A stretch of DNA of 64,000 nt from Larkinella arboricola (GCF_003259745.1 NZ_QLMC01000003.1:124001-188000); one strand, 5' to 3'; shown: positions 25,923-34,783, counted from the first letter of the stretch. Notes: generated from the sequence alone by a model not told the origin. Numbers and translations: made by a program.

Positions 25923-26567
25923 ATGCGCGTTAAAATCTGTTGCATCAGCAGCATCGAAGAAGCCCGCATGGCCGTAGCCGCCGGAGCGTCAGCTCTGGGG
26001 CTGGTCGGGAAAATGCCGAGTGGCCCGGGTATCATTGGGGATGAACTCATTCAAACGATTGCCAAAACCGTTCCTCCGCCCATTGCTACCTTTCTACTAA
26101 CGAGCGAACCCACCGCCGAAGCCGTGATTGACCACCAGCGCCGGGTTCAGACCAATACCGTCCAGCTTGTCGATGCGCTCCCAACGGGCAGTTACCGGGT
26201 TTTGCGGGCGGCCCTGCCGGGCATTAAGCTGGTGCAGGTTATTCACGTTCTGGACGAGTTGAGCATCGACGAAGCCCTCGCGTCGGCGGAGGAGGTTGAT
26301 GCCCTGTTACTGGATTCGGGCAATCCGAAATTAGCGGTGAAGGAACTGGGCGGTACGGGTCGGCGGCACGACTGGAAGCTGAGCCGCCGGATTGTGGAGC
26401 AAAGCCGTGTACCCGTCTTTCTGGCCGGGGGGTTGAAACCGGAAAACGTCCGAGAAGCCATCGATACCGTACAGCCGTTCGGTCTTGACCTTTGCAGCAG
26501 TGTCCGGACAAACGGAAAACTCGATCCGCAAAAGTTGGAGAACTTTTTCTCACAGGTTCATTCCTAG
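25923..26567 (+). CDS. TrpF-like (phosphoribosylanthranilate isomerase family) protein
   Basis: 214 residues of a TIM barrel. The N-terminal KICCIS (residues 4-9) corresponds to KICGIT, with Cys6 in the place of the catalytic base; Asp131 in ALLLDSG matches the general acid; GGTGRRHDW, VFLAGGLKPENV and GLDLCSSVRTNGKLD match the phosphate-binding loops. The usual substrate loop containing SPRY is replaced by MPSGPGIIGD. There are no other tryptophan genes nearby, which with the changed loop raises the possibility of a related, non-tryptophan function. Confidence 0.8.
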   Translation: MRVKICCISSIEEARMAVAAGASALGLVGKMPSGPGIIGDELIQTIAKTVPPPIATFLLTSEPTAEAVIDHQRRVQTNTVQLVDALPTGSYRVLRAALPGIKLVQVIHVLDELSIDEALASAEEVDALLLDSGNPKLAVKELGGTGRRHDWKLSRRIVEQSRVPVFLAGGLKPENVREAIDTVQPFGLDLCSSVRTNGKLDPQKLENFFSQVHS

Positions 26568-26635
26568 AGCTTTACGCCTTTTTTAGTTAAGAGAACCCAA
26601 CAACATGGAATAAAACCGGCTGGATAGAAACACAA

Positions 26636-26663
26636 AAACCCCGATCCGAGAGGACCGGGGTTT
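26636..26663. terminator. Bidirectional terminator, TrpF-like / hsp20
   Basis: A 12-bp stem with one mismatch (AAACCCCGATCC with GGACCGGGGTTT), GAGA tetraloop, A tract before and T-rich tract after. It serves both convergent genes. Confidence 0.85.
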
Positions 26664-26684
26664 CTTTCTATGCGTCTACTAACC

Positions 26685-27116
26685 TTACGCTACTGCAATT
26701 TGTTTGGGTTCAACTACCGTTTTTTCAATTTTCGGCAGATCGATTTTCAAGATACCGTCCGTATAGGCCGCTTGAATTTGTTCGTTGTTTACGTTTTTCG
26801 GTAACCGGAAACTCCGTTCGAAAGAGGTATAACTAAACTCTTTGCGCGTGTAGTTTTCCGTTTTTTCTTCGCCCGCCTGTTCCTGTTTGGCCGAGATGGT
26901 CAACTGGTTGTTGTTCAGATTGATGTTGAAATCTTCTTTTTTCAGCCCCGGAGCGGCCAGTTCGATGTGGTAAGCCGTTTCATCTTCGCTGATATTGGCG
27001 GCTACCGGTGTAGCGGTTTTAGCCACAGCGGGCGCGCTGAATTGCCGATTGAACTCACGGGCTACCAGATGATTAAATAATGAAGGTACGTGGTTGTATT
27101 GGACTAAGGTTCTCAT
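26685..27116 (-). CDS. Small heat-shock protein, Hsp20/alpha-crystallin family
   Basis: 143 residues. The alpha-crystallin domain spans about 35-143: ISEDETAYHIELAAPGLKKE, LTISAKQEQ, YTSFERSFRLPKNVN and the C-terminal AYTDGILKIDLPK, ending with a VEPKQIAVA tail. It is an ATP-independent holdase that forms cytosolic oligomers. A 350-base AT-rich gap upstream should hold its promoter, but no CIRCE element was seen. Confidence 0.93.
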   Translation of the reverse strand: MRTLVQYNHVPSLFNHLVAREFNRQFSAPAVAKTATPVAANISEDETAYHIELAAPGLKKEDFNINLNNNQLTISAKQEQAGEEKTENYTRKEFSYTSFERSFRLPKNVNNEQIQAAYTDGILKIDLPKIEKTVVEPKQIAVA

Positions 27117-27468
27117 GACTTTATGTTGGTTATGTTTTTAATTTCTTGGTGACGGTATCTCTTTATTCAACTTGTGTACCAATCCAAAAAACAAAAAATA
27201 ATACGACAAAATGTCATTAATTTTGGTGCATTTACAATTTATTATGACATTTTGTCTTTAACAGGCTTCCAAACTGTCATAATTCAGGCATTGCTCTACT
27301 TTAAACAAGTGCTTCGGCTTTCATTTTTCAGGAGTAAGCAGTCTCCCATTTGTAAAAAAATAGTCCATTCGGAACGTGAAAAAATATACTGGATTACTTT
27401 TTGTTGTATAAGCAAACATAATTAACTTTATCTTTATTTATACGTTCTATTCAATCGTAATCTCACGT
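27117..27468. other. AT-rich divergent intergenic region
   Basis: 352 bases between divergent hsp20 and the TPR gene. TATCTTTA at 27429-27436 could be the -7 box for the TPR gene. An 83-codon ORF (27174-27425) has no protein-like features and is not called. Confidence 0.5.
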
Positions 27469-28809
27469 ATGTATAATTTTCGCCGTTCTCTCCCCTTTTT
27501 GCTATGCGTCGCGCTAAGTACCACGATCTTACGGGCGCAATCGACCGGAGCCAACTTTTTTGAAGCTGGCATTACAAAAAGTAAAACAGGCGATTTTATG
27601 GGCGCACTACAGGCGTTTAGCATGGCTATTGGCGCCAACCCGGAAAATGCCCCCAGCTACTACAACCGGGGACTTGCCAAGGCCATGCTGAAGGACCACC
27701 GGGGCGCCATTCTGGACTATGACCGGGCTATTGAACTGAATGCGAACGATGCGCTGGCCTACCTGAGCCGGGGAGTCAGCAAGAGCAAGCAGGACGATTA
27801 CCGCGCGGCCCTGATGGATTTCAGTCGGGCCATCGAGCTGGCTCCCGAAGACGCTCAGGCGTATTACAACCGCGGCATTAGCCGAAGCCGTCTGGAACAA
27901 CACCGGGGAGCTTTGCAGGATTTCTCCAAAACCATTGAACTGGACCCCAACAACGCTCCGGCGCTTTACGCCCGCGGCATTACCAAACAAAAGCTGGATG
28001 ATTTTGCAGGTAGCCTGCCCGACTTCTCAAAAGCCATCGAACTCAATCCCAGACGGGCTCAATCGTATGCCGGTCGAGGTGCTTCCCTGATTCAGTTGGC
28101 CCAGTATCAGAAAGCCATTGAAGACCTTACGAAAGCACTTGAACTGGCCCCCGATGACGGCGAATCATTTTACAACCGGGGGTTTGCCAAAAGCAAGCTG
28201 GAAGATTACAAGGGTGCTCTGCGAGATTACGACCGGGCCATCGGCATTGACGGAACCCATTACCGGGCCTATTACGGCCGTGGTTTCAGCCGTGGCAAGA
28301 TGGGCGATCAGAAAGGGGCGGTTCAGGACTTTAATACCGCTATTGAAATCAATAACACGAATGTAGAAACCAAGGTGGTTTATAACGGTAAAATATCCCG
28401 GGCGGTACTCGATGAGTTACGCAATGCCGTGCATCAACGCAACAAAATCGACGCACTGACATCCGAACGCTCGGAAGCCTATTTCAACCGGGCCATCAGC
28501 CGCAACAAAATGAACGACATCAAAGGTGCCACCGCCGACCTGAACAAAGCCATCGAACTGAACCCGACGTACTCCGAAGCGTATTTCACCCGGGGCCTGA
28601 TTCGCTCGCAGCAAGGCGACCAGAAAGGGGCCATTCTGGACTGCAACAACGCCATCCAGCTTGACCCTAAATACGCCGAAGTATATTACGTCCGGGGCCT
28701 CATCCGGCACAGCCTGGGCGACGAAAACGGCGGCTGCCTCGACCTCAGCAAAGCCGGCGAACTCGGCTACACACCGTCCTACAAGGCCATCAGCGACTAC
28801 TGCAATTGA
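27469..28809 (+). CDS. Exported tetratricopeptide-repeat protein
   Basis: 446 residues. A signal peptide (RRSLPFLLCVALSTTILRAQ) is followed by about eleven 34-residue TPRs. Recurring blocks are AYYNRGISRSRLEQHRGALQDF and SEAYFTRGLIRSQQGDQKGAILD type units, each with YxxRG and the A-x-x-D-x-x-K/R-A-I-E-L ending (all within 20 residues per element). A break at about 295-335 (VVYNGKISRAVLDELRNAV) interrupts the array. It is a probable periplasmic scaffold for protein contacts, with no identified partner. The gene is monocistronic, followed by a family A repeat. Confidence 0.88.
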   Translation: MYNFRRSLPFLLCVALSTTILRAQSTGANFFEAGITKSKTGDFMGALQAFSMAIGANPENAPSYYNRGLAKAMLKDHRGAILDYDRAIELNANDALAYLSRGVSKSKQDDYRAALMDFSRAIELAPEDAQAYYNRGISRSRLEQHRGALQDFSKTIELDPNNAPALYARGITKQKLDDFAGSLPDFSKAIELNPRRAQSYAGRGASLIQLAQYQKAIEDLTKALELAPDDGESFYNRGFAKSKLEDYKGALRDYDRAIGIDGTHYRAYYGRGFSRGKMGDQKGAVQDFNTAIEINNTNVETKVVYNGKISRAVLDELRNAVHQRNKIDALTSERSEAYFNRAISRNKMNDIKGATADLNKAIELNPTYSEAYFTRGLIRSQQGDQKGAILDCNNAIQLDPKYAEVYYVRGLIRHSLGDENGGCLDLSKAGELGYTPSYKAISDYCN

Positions 28810-28814
28810 GTGAT

Positions 28815-28884
28815 GAATTAAGAGTTAAGAGTTGGCTCCGCCGTTGCCTGTAAAGTGGCGGAGCCAACTCTTAACTCTTAATTC
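28815..28884. repeat. Intergenic inverted-repeat element, family A copy 2
   Basis: A perfect 28-bp stem (28815-28842 with 28857-28884) and a 14-nt loop. It includes AGAGTTGGCTCCGCC, shared with copy 1. It lies between convergent genes and could also terminate transcription. Confidence 0.85.
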
Positions 28885-28892
28885 TTAATTCT

Positions 28893-29663
28893 TCATTCAA
28901 ACCGTAAGTGTTTGACGGATTCGCCGGAGGTGGCCAGTTCCTGTAGGGCGTCGATGCCGATTTGCAGGTGTTTTTCGACAAACAGGCTGGTTACGCGCTT
29001 ATCGCTTTCTTCGGTTTTAACGCCCTCCGGCACCATTGGATTGTCGGATACCAGCAGCAACGCCCCGTGCGGGATGGAATTGGCAAAACCGACGGTGAAA
29101 ATGGTAGCGGTTTCCATATCAATGGCCATCGCCCGGATTTCAACCAGGTAATTCTTGAAGTTTTCGTCGTGCTCCCAGATACGCCGGTTGGTCGTGTACA
29201 CGGTTCCGGTCCAGTAATCCATTTCGTGTTTTTTGATCATCGACGATACTGCCCTTTGCAACCGAAACGACGGTAAAGCCGGAATTTCGGGCCGCAAATA
29301 ATCATTGCTCGTTCCTTCACCCCGGATGGCGGCAATCGGCAGAATCAGGTCGCCAACCAGCGTTTTTTTCAAACCACCGCATTTCCCCAGAAACAGGACG
29401 GCTTTCGGGTTGACGGCCTTCAGCAAATCCATCACCGTTGCGGCCATGGCGCTGCCCATTCCAAAGTTAATGATCGTGATGTTATCGGCGGTAGCCGTTT
29501 GCATGGCCCGACCTAGCCCGTGAATCTCTACGTCGAACTTCTGCGCAAACAGCTCAACATAATTGATAAAATTCGTTAGCAGGATATATTCACCAAATTG
29601 CTCGATAGGCGTACCCGTATAGCGGGGCAGCCAGTTCTGGACAATTTCGTCTTTCGTTTTCAT
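28893..29663 (-). CDS. amn: AMP nucleosidase (short Bacteroidota form)
   Basis: 256 residues of the phosphorylase/nucleosidase (PNP/UDP) superfamily: NITIINFGMGSAMAATVMD, AVLFLGKCGGLKK, GDLILPIAAIRGEGTS, the specificity block MAIDMETATIF and LLLVSDNPMVPEG. It splits AMP into adenine and ribose-5-phosphate in the cytosol. It lacks the N-terminal regulatory domain of the E. coli enzyme (484 residues), as is usual in this phylum. Confidence 0.88.
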   Translation of the reverse strand: MKTKDEIVQNWLPRYTGTPIEQFGEYILLTNFINYVELFAQKFDVEIHGLGRAMQTATADNITIINFGMGSAMAATVMDLLKAVNPKAVLFLGKCGGLKKTLVGDLILPIAAIRGEGTSNDYLRPEIPALPSFRLQRAVSSMIKKHEMDYWTGTVYTTNRRIWEHDENFKNYLVEIRAMAIDMETATIFTVGFANSIPHGALLLVSDNPMVPEGVKTEESDKRVTSLFVEKHLQIGIDALQELATSGESVKHLRFE

Positions 29664-29761
29664 AGAAATGAGGAGTAGAAGATTGCCGGATCAAAGGGTG
29701 GCAGGACTAATTTTTTCTTTACTCCCCCACGCCTTCTCCCCTTCAATCCTTATTTTTGACT

Positions 29762-30205
29762 ATGGACTCGTTAAACCTACCGGTTTTTGATTACAATACG
29801 AAGCAGATCGACGGGAAACCCTATATTTTCGATGTGCTCCGAAAGAAGTATGTTTTGATTACGCCCGAAGAATGGGTGCGGCAGCACGTTGTCCACCTGC
29901 TTTTAAATCAGTATGGTTACCCCAAAGCACTTATCCGGAGCGAAGGCGGCCTAAAGCTAAATCAACTCCGTAAGCGGACGGATCTTCTGGTATTCGACCG
30001 CTCCGGAAAACCGTTTTTGCTGGTGGAGTGCAAGGCGCCCCAGGTTTCGGTCAGCCAGCAGGTGTTCGACCAGATCGCCCGCTATAACCACATCCATCAG
30101 GCTCCCTATCTGGTGGTTACAAACGGCCTGACGCATTTCTGCTGCTGCGTTGACCATCAGCTCAATACCGTTAATTTTCTGGACGATCTGCCCCGGTTTG
30201 AGTGA
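29762..30205 (+). CDS. HsdR N-terminal-domain protein (stand-alone)
   Basis: 147 residues from the ATG at 29762; a TTG two codons earlier is possible. The nuclease-like core of type I restriction subunits is present: TPEEWVRQHVVHLLLNQYGYP, here in two parts, KRTDLLVFDRSGKPFLLVECKAP with the D-(14)-E-C-K catalytic pattern (TDLLVF, then LLVECKAP) and FDQIARYNHIHQAPYLVVTNG. There is no helicase or methylase gene nearby, so this is the common solitary Bacteroidota form of unknown role rather than a restriction system. A perfect TATTTTTG at 29751-29758 implies a very short or absent leader. Confidence 0.85.
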   Translation: MDSLNLPVFDYNTKQIDGKPYIFDVLRKKYVLITPEEWVRQHVVHLLLNQYGYPKALIRSEGGLKLNQLRKRTDLLVFDRSGKPFLLVECKAPQVSVSQQVFDQIARYNHIHQAPYLVVTNGLTHFCCCVDHQLNTVNFLDDLPRFE

Positions 30206-30237
30206 TATAACGTCCTACGGCCTGAGCCCGTACGTAC

Positions 30238-30267
30238 AAAAAACCGCGCCCTGATTGCAGAGCGCGG
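30238..30267 (-). terminator. Terminator of the MarR-YceI unit
   Basis: A 10-bp stem with one mismatch (CCGCGCCCTG with CAGAGCGCGG, 30244-30267), ATTG loop; on the minus strand it runs into GGTTTTTTG. Confidence 0.75.
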
Positions 30268-30293
30268 CCGTTGATGAAGTTACGAGAGGAGAC

Positions 30294-30956
30294 TTATTTT
30301 GCTTTGGCAGAAGAAGCGTTATCAGCCGTGGCAACAATGTTCATATCGACGGTGAAATCATCGTAAATCACTTTGTCACCCAGGTTATCAAAGAACGACT
30401 TCGAACCGTATTTGATATCGTATTTGGCGCGGTTGATGGTTGCTTTACCCGTAGCGGTCAGTGTGTTACCGGCAACGCTCACTGTAACCGGGAATGTAAC
30501 CGGGTTTGTAATGCCTTTGATCGTCAGATCGCCGGTTACTTCAGCCGTGTTGCCGCTTCCTTGTTTTACTTTCGTGATTTTGAAGGTAGAAACCGGGTAT
30601 TTGGCAACCGAGAAGAAATCATCCGACTTCAGGTGGTTGATCAGCTTATCGTGATACTCCTTGTTATCTTTCAGGTCGCTGCTGGTCATGGTCCGCAGGT
30701 CGATCGATACCACACCGCCGGTCAGTTTATTGCCGTTCAGCGTCAAATACCCTTTTTCAGCTTTTACAGGCCCGCTGTGCTCGCCGGTTACTTTTTTACC
30801 ATTCCAGGTCAGGACGCTCTTGTCCACGTCGATGTTGTAAGTCGTCGTTTTGGCAACGGCTTTTTTTGTGTTGTCGGTATTCCGGTCAATAGCAGTAGCG
30901 GGGCTACTAACGGCCAGTGCAAGGGCCACAAATCCAACTAAAACTTGCTTGTACAT
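30294..30956 (-). CDS. YceI family periplasmic protein
   Basis: 220 residues. A signal peptide (YKQVLVGFVALALAVSSPATA) precedes the YceI lipocalin-like barrel: YNIDVDKSVLTWNGKKVTGEH, the family opening (D-x-x-x-S-x-x-x-W), GGVVSIDLRTM, LINHLKSDDFFSVAKYP, FKITKV, GDLTIKGITNPVTFP and SFFDNLGDKVIYDDFTVDM. YceI proteins bind isoprenoid-like lipids in the periplasm. It lies 60 bases after a marR gene on the same strand, a pairing that suggests MarR-controlled expression. Confidence 0.92.
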   Translation of the reverse strand: MYKQVLVGFVALALAVSSPATAIDRNTDNTKKAVAKTTTYNIDVDKSVLTWNGKKVTGEHSGPVKAEKGYLTLNGNKLTGGVVSIDLRTMTSSDLKDNKEYHDKLINHLKSDDFFSVAKYPVSTFKITKVKQGSGNTAEVTGDLTIKGITNPVTFPVTVSVAGNTLTATGKATINRAKYDIKYGSKSFFDNLGDKVIYDDFTVDMNIVATADNASSAKAK

Positions 30957-31016
30957 GAGATTTACGCTTGGTTAATTGATGGTGTAAACTGAAACTTATT
31001 ATCTGAATTTAAAATG

Positions 31017-31478
31017 CTATTCTGATGAGCCACGAAGTTTATCCAGCAGCCGGTTTAGTTCGTTGGCTTCGGCTTCCGTGAGGTTATGAAACCGTTTTTC
31101 CCACTGATTCTGATGCTGATCCAGGACTTTCAGCAGATCGAGCCCTTTCTGTGTAATCACCACGTCAACGGCCCGCCGGTCGTTGGGGCATTCGGTGCGC
31201 TGAACCAACTCTTTCAGCAGCAACTTATCAACCAGCCGTGATGCGTTCGACATCTTGTCCAGCATCCGCTCGGTGATATCGGCCACTTTAACCGGGTTCG
31301 GATACTGTCCGCGCAAAATCCGCAGCACGTTGTATTGCTGGATGGTTAAGCCGTGGGGTTTCAGCAAGTACATCTGCTCGTCACAAACCCATCCGTTGGT
31401 ATACATCAGGTTAACAGTCATCCGATGATACGGCGATCGGAACGAGGTTGTTTGTTTTATGTCATTTTCAATTGCCAT
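31017..31478 (-). CDS. MarR family transcriptional regulator
   Basis: 153 residues from the ATG at 31478 (MAIENDIKQ). A frame reaching 31586 would add 36 residues without family similarity. The winged helix is seen as LTIQQYNVLRILRG, VADITERMLDKMSNASRLVDKLLLKELV (helix-turn-helix part MLDKMSNASRLVDKLL) and the wing CPNDRRAVDVVITQKG, with the conserved Asp-Arg-Arg. It likely responds to a small ligand and controls itself and yceI downstream. Confidence 0.92.
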   Translation of the reverse strand: MAIENDIKQTTSFRSPYHRMTVNLMYTNGWVCDEQMYLLKPHGLTIQQYNVLRILRGQYPNPVKVADITERMLDKMSNASRLVDKLLLKELVQRTECPNDRRAVDVVITQKGLDLLKVLDQHQNQWEKRFHNLTEAEANELNRLLDKLRGSSE

Positions 31479-31618
31479 GTTCGTCCGTACTGGAAGAAGG
31501 GTTGCTACTGGTTTTGTGTAACAAAAGTATGACTTACCCGTTAACAATCCTTTTCTATTACCGTTGCAAATATAATGTCTATACATTTAATGTAACAACA
31601 CTATATCGTAAAAAAGTT

Positions 31619-33589
31619 TCAGCGGAATGGAATTATTTCGGGCGCAGAAATAGCGAAGTCACGGAACCGGGCCGTAGGGACGCCTTCAAATCCCGGTCGC
31701 AGGGGCGCCGAATTGCCCGGAATGTTGGGATACCAGGCCAGTCGTATCTGGAAACTGTTAAAGGTCAGGTTTTCGTTCCGCAACCGGAAAGCAACACCGT
31801 ATCCCTGATACAAGGGCCCCTGCCATAATCGTCTGGTCTGGTAGCTGGCCAGCCCCAGGTTGGCGAAGGTGACAATGGCTACCCGGAAACCAACGATGTT
31901 TAGGCGCGAAAAAAGGATGTTTTCGATATTCGTCAGCAACAGCTTGGTGCCGCGCATGTTATCGTTGTTGATACCAATCCGGTCACGCCCACTGAGCGTA
32001 AGAAACTCATTATCGAATCGCTGCGCTCCCATGGTGTACCGCAGGTTGATAAAATGCCGCCAGTTGCCCCAGGTAGTGGTCCGCAGTGGGGTAAAATAAC
32101 TCGATTCGACCGACAGAACGCCCTGTTCCAGATCGTTCTTATTCCGGATAAAACCGCCAATGTCCAGAGAACCGTAGAGATACCCGAATGATTTCAGGTA
32201 ATGCGCTTTGGAATACTTAAATCCGAGGTACTGGCGCTGGCCCAGTTCCGCGTTATCATACCCAAAGACAATGGACGCCAGGCTCCCATACGGAACGTCC
32301 TCGGTCCGGCCAAAACCGTAGATCAACACATCCCGCGTGTAACGACGGCGCGACAAACCGATGGTAAACAAGGTGGCATTGGTATTCTGAAAAAATTGAT
32401 TGGTATCCGACCGCACTTCGGGCCGCCGGTCAAAAGCCGTTCGTGTAAACCGGGCAGCCACCACCAGCCGCGTCCGGTCGTCGCCCTCACCCAGAAAGCT
32501 GAAAAACGGTTTGAAGGCATAACCTGCCCAGACATCATTATAAAAATACCTGATGTTGGTCAACTGAAGACTGTCTTCGGAAAAAACCCGGTAGCGGGGA
32601 TACCGGTTATAACTCAGTTCGGCGGAGCCCGCCCACCGGGTATCCGGCGTCAGAAAGGGTCGATACACCCGAACGGCATACTGCTTTAATTCGCGGGTCT
32701 GCATGAGGTCAGCCTGCCCCGTCAGAAACGTTTTCCCAATGTACGGAATTAGATACCGCCCCCTATACTCAAGTTGCTGATAAGGATCTCGGGCGTTATA
32801 AGATACCTGATTGCTGAACGTGTGCGCCAGTCCGCGGAAGTTTCGCTGATCCAGCCGCAGGTCGAACCGATCCAGACCGCCGACGCTCCCCGACGGTATC
32901 AGCGACCAGACATCCTGCGTAATCACATACACATCCACAAATCCGCGGCTATTCGCGTGGGGCACCACAATAATCCGGGCATCGTGAAAAACGTTGGAAC
33001 TCCGGAGCAGACGCTCGTTGTCGCGCAGGGTGTCGGGATTTACGCGGTCGCCTTCCTCAAACAGCAGAAACGACTTCCGAATGACGCCCTCGCGGGTGTC
33101 GGCATGGAGCCGGTTGGCAAACCGTTCGAGCCAGCTCCGGGGCTGGCGCAGCGTGTCGTAAACACTCGGCCCGAACACTTCCAGCCGCCGAATGTAAACG
33201 TTACTGATAATCCGGCCCCGGTATCTCGCAAACGGGTTAATCTCGATCTGATTGACATCCTGGTTGGCATCACCGGTTTTGATCCGGCTGTTATACATAT
33301 CGTGAAACAGCAGTTTATGGAGTTCGCGCGTGATCTTGCGCTTGGACATCCGCTTTTTCAGATTCGTGTAAAACACGCTGTCCCGCACTGTCAACGCACT
33401 GTCCCGGGCCGACTGGGCCAGTGAATCCGCCAGCGTAAGCGAATCGGCTTGGGTGTCGGGAACTGGAATTTTAATTTTCTGCGCCTGCGCCACGGAAACC
33501 GTTACCAGCAGCCAACAGCCCACCAGCCACCCAATCCGGAAGAATACGGTGGTGCCGGAAATGATCACATGGCGCAGAAATGGTTTCAC
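31619..33589 (-). CDS. BamA/TamA-like outer-membrane beta-barrel protein
   Basis: 656 residues from a GTG at 33589; the start codon overlaps the stop of the upstream GNAT gene (GTGA). The N-terminal hydrophobic stretch (FFRIGWLVGCWLLVTVSVAQAQ) is a signal peptide. Residues ~100-230 look like POTRA-type modules (ISNVYIRRLEVFGPSVYDTL, FVDVYVITQDVWSLIPSG). The rest is rich in alternating aromatic strands (LGFKYSKAHYLKSFGYLYG, YFTPLRTTTWGNWRHFINL) and ends in strands consistent with a barrel. Its role is probably insertion or export of outer-membrane components, but it is not the canonical BamA. Confidence 0.8.
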   Translation of the reverse strand: MKPFLRHVIISGTTVFFRIGWLVGCWLLVTVSVAQAQKIKIPVPDTQADSLTLADSLAQSARDSALTVRDSVFYTNLKKRMSKRKITRELHKLLFHDMYNSRIKTGDANQDVNQIEINPFARYRGRIISNVYIRRLEVFGPSVYDTLRQPRSWLERFANRLHADTREGVIRKSFLLFEEGDRVNPDTLRDNERLLRSSNVFHDARIIVVPHANSRGFVDVYVITQDVWSLIPSGSVGGLDRFDLRLDQRNFRGLAHTFSNQVSYNARDPYQQLEYRGRYLIPYIGKTFLTGQADLMQTRELKQYAVRVYRPFLTPDTRWAGSAELSYNRYPRYRVFSEDSLQLTNIRYFYNDVWAGYAFKPFFSFLGEGDDRTRLVVAARFTRTAFDRRPEVRSDTNQFFQNTNATLFTIGLSRRRYTRDVLIYGFGRTEDVPYGSLASIVFGYDNAELGQRQYLGFKYSKAHYLKSFGYLYGSLDIGGFIRNKNDLEQGVLSVESSYFTPLRTTTWGNWRHFINLRYTMGAQRFDNEFLTLSGRDRIGINNDNMRGTKLLLTNIENILFSRLNIVGFRVAIVTFANLGLASYQTRRLWQGPLYQGYGVAFRLRNENLTFNSFQIRLAWYPNIPGNSAPLRPGFEGVPTARFRDFAISAPEIIPFR

Positions 33590-34113
33590 AGGTCTTTTTT
33601 CATCCAGTAATCCCGTTGTCGCTCGGAGCCAAACTGAAAATAATGCCAGCCACACCGCTGAAAACCTATTTTTGTATAAAAGTTAATGGCACGCACATTC
33701 CGTTCCCAAACGCCCAGCCACACGGTTGCGTAGCCTTGCCGCCGGGCCAGATTCAGGCAGTATTCCATCAGTTGTTTCCCCAGCCCTTTCCCGGTTTGCT
33801 CCTCGGCTACGTATAAACGCTGAATCTCAATAGCATGTTGGCCTTTTAGCTGCCGGGGCGGACGACTTTGACGCAGTTTGGCGTAGCCCACCAGTTGTTG
33901 ATCAGGGTCGAGGGTCAGTAAAAATGTATTTCCGGGGTCCAGCAATTCCTGCCGGATTTGGTTACTGGAAAAGGCTTCCTGGATATACGCTTCGACGAGT
34001 TCCGCCGGATTATGCGGAGGCCCAAAGGCTTCGCGCATCGTCCGGATTGCCAGATCGGTCAGTTCCGCAGCATCATCCGGCACACCGGTTCGAATCGAAA
34101 AGGGTGTTTTCAA
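33586..34113 (-). CDS. GNAT family N-acetyltransferase
   Basis: 175 residues with a GNAT fold: IRTGVPDDAAELTDLAI, LVGYAKLR, the acetyl-CoA-binding loop IQRLYVAEEQTGKGLGKQLM, LGVWERNVRAINFYTKIGF and the C-terminal DYWMKKDL typical of this subgroup. The acceptor substrate is not identifiable. Its TGA overlaps the GTG start of the barrel protein, so the two are translationally coupled. Confidence 0.9.
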   Translation of the reverse strand: MKTPFSIRTGVPDDAAELTDLAIRTMREAFGPPHNPAELVEAYIQEAFSSNQIRQELLDPGNTFLLTLDPDQQLVGYAKLRQSRPPRQLKGQHAIEIQRLYVAEEQTGKGLGKQLMEYCLNLARRQGYATVWLGVWERNVRAINFYTKIGFQRCGWHYFQFGSERQRDYWMKKDL

Positions 34114-34198
34114 GACCGTTTAGTTGTTAAGTTTGCATGGGATAGATGCATTTCTCCCCAAAACAGTTTAAAGTATACGAATAATAATTCAGAAATCC

Positions 34199-34783
34199 AT
34201 GCAATTGACCCGGCCACTGGTGTTGGCATCCAATTCGCCCCGACGGCAGCAACTGCTGCGCGAAATGGGCTGTACATTCCGTGTCGACGTGCGGCCAACC
34301 GACGAAGTTTTTCCGGCGGAAATGCCCGTTACCGAAGTTCCGGCGTTTCTGGCCCGCCAGAAAGCCGACCGCTTCCGGGATGATCTGGGCGACCAGCTCG
34401 TATTATGCGCCGATACCATTGTGGTGGTCGATACCGATATTCTCAACAAACCCGCCGACGCCGACGAAGCCGTGCAGATGCTCCGCCGACTGTCGGGCCG
34501 GCCACATCGGGTCATAACGGGTGTTTGTCTGCTATCGGCGGAAGAAACCGTTTCGTTTATCGACGAGGTGAACGTTTATTTCAACCCACTGGACGACTAC
34601 GAAATCAACTCGTACGTTGAAAAATACCGCCCGTTCGACAAAGCCGGGGCCTACGGTGTTCAGGAACCCATCGGCATGATCGGCATTCAGCGCATCGAAG
34701 GTTCGTTCTATACCGTCATGGGCCTGCCCGTCCACCTCGTCTACCAGGCCTTGAAGCGTTATGAGTTAAGAGTGATGAGTTAA
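34199..34783 (+). CDS. maf: Maf-like nucleoside triphosphate pyrophosphatase
   Basis: 194 residues. Family blocks: LVLASNSPRRQQLLREMG at the start, LARQKADRF, VLCADTIVVVD, RPHRVITGVCLL and KAGAYGVQEPIGMIGIQRIEG, then MGLPVHLVYQALKRYE. These enzymes hydrolyse non-canonical or dTTP/UTP-type nucleotides and help control cell division and nucleotide pools. The last seven residues (ELRVMS region) and the stop codon lie inside a family A repeat, so the repeat has become part of the coding end. Confidence 0.9.
   Translation: MQLTRPLVLASNSPRRQQLLREMGCTFRVDVRPTDEVFPAEMPVTEVPAFLARQKADRFRDDLGDQLVLCADTIVVVDTDILNKPADADEAVQMLRRLSGRPHRVITGVCLLSAEETVSFIDEVNVYFNPLDDYEINSYVEKYRPFDKAGAYGVQEPIGMIGIQRIEGSFYTVMGLPVHLVYQALKRYELRVMS

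Noticed and set aside
27174-27425. 83-codon ORF in the hsp20/TPR gap
   Set aside because: Low-complexity, AT-driven sequence with no start context and no protein-like pattern.
29762-30205. A restriction-modification or other defence locus
   Set aside because: The HsdR-N protein is solitary; no methylase, specificity or helicase gene is near.
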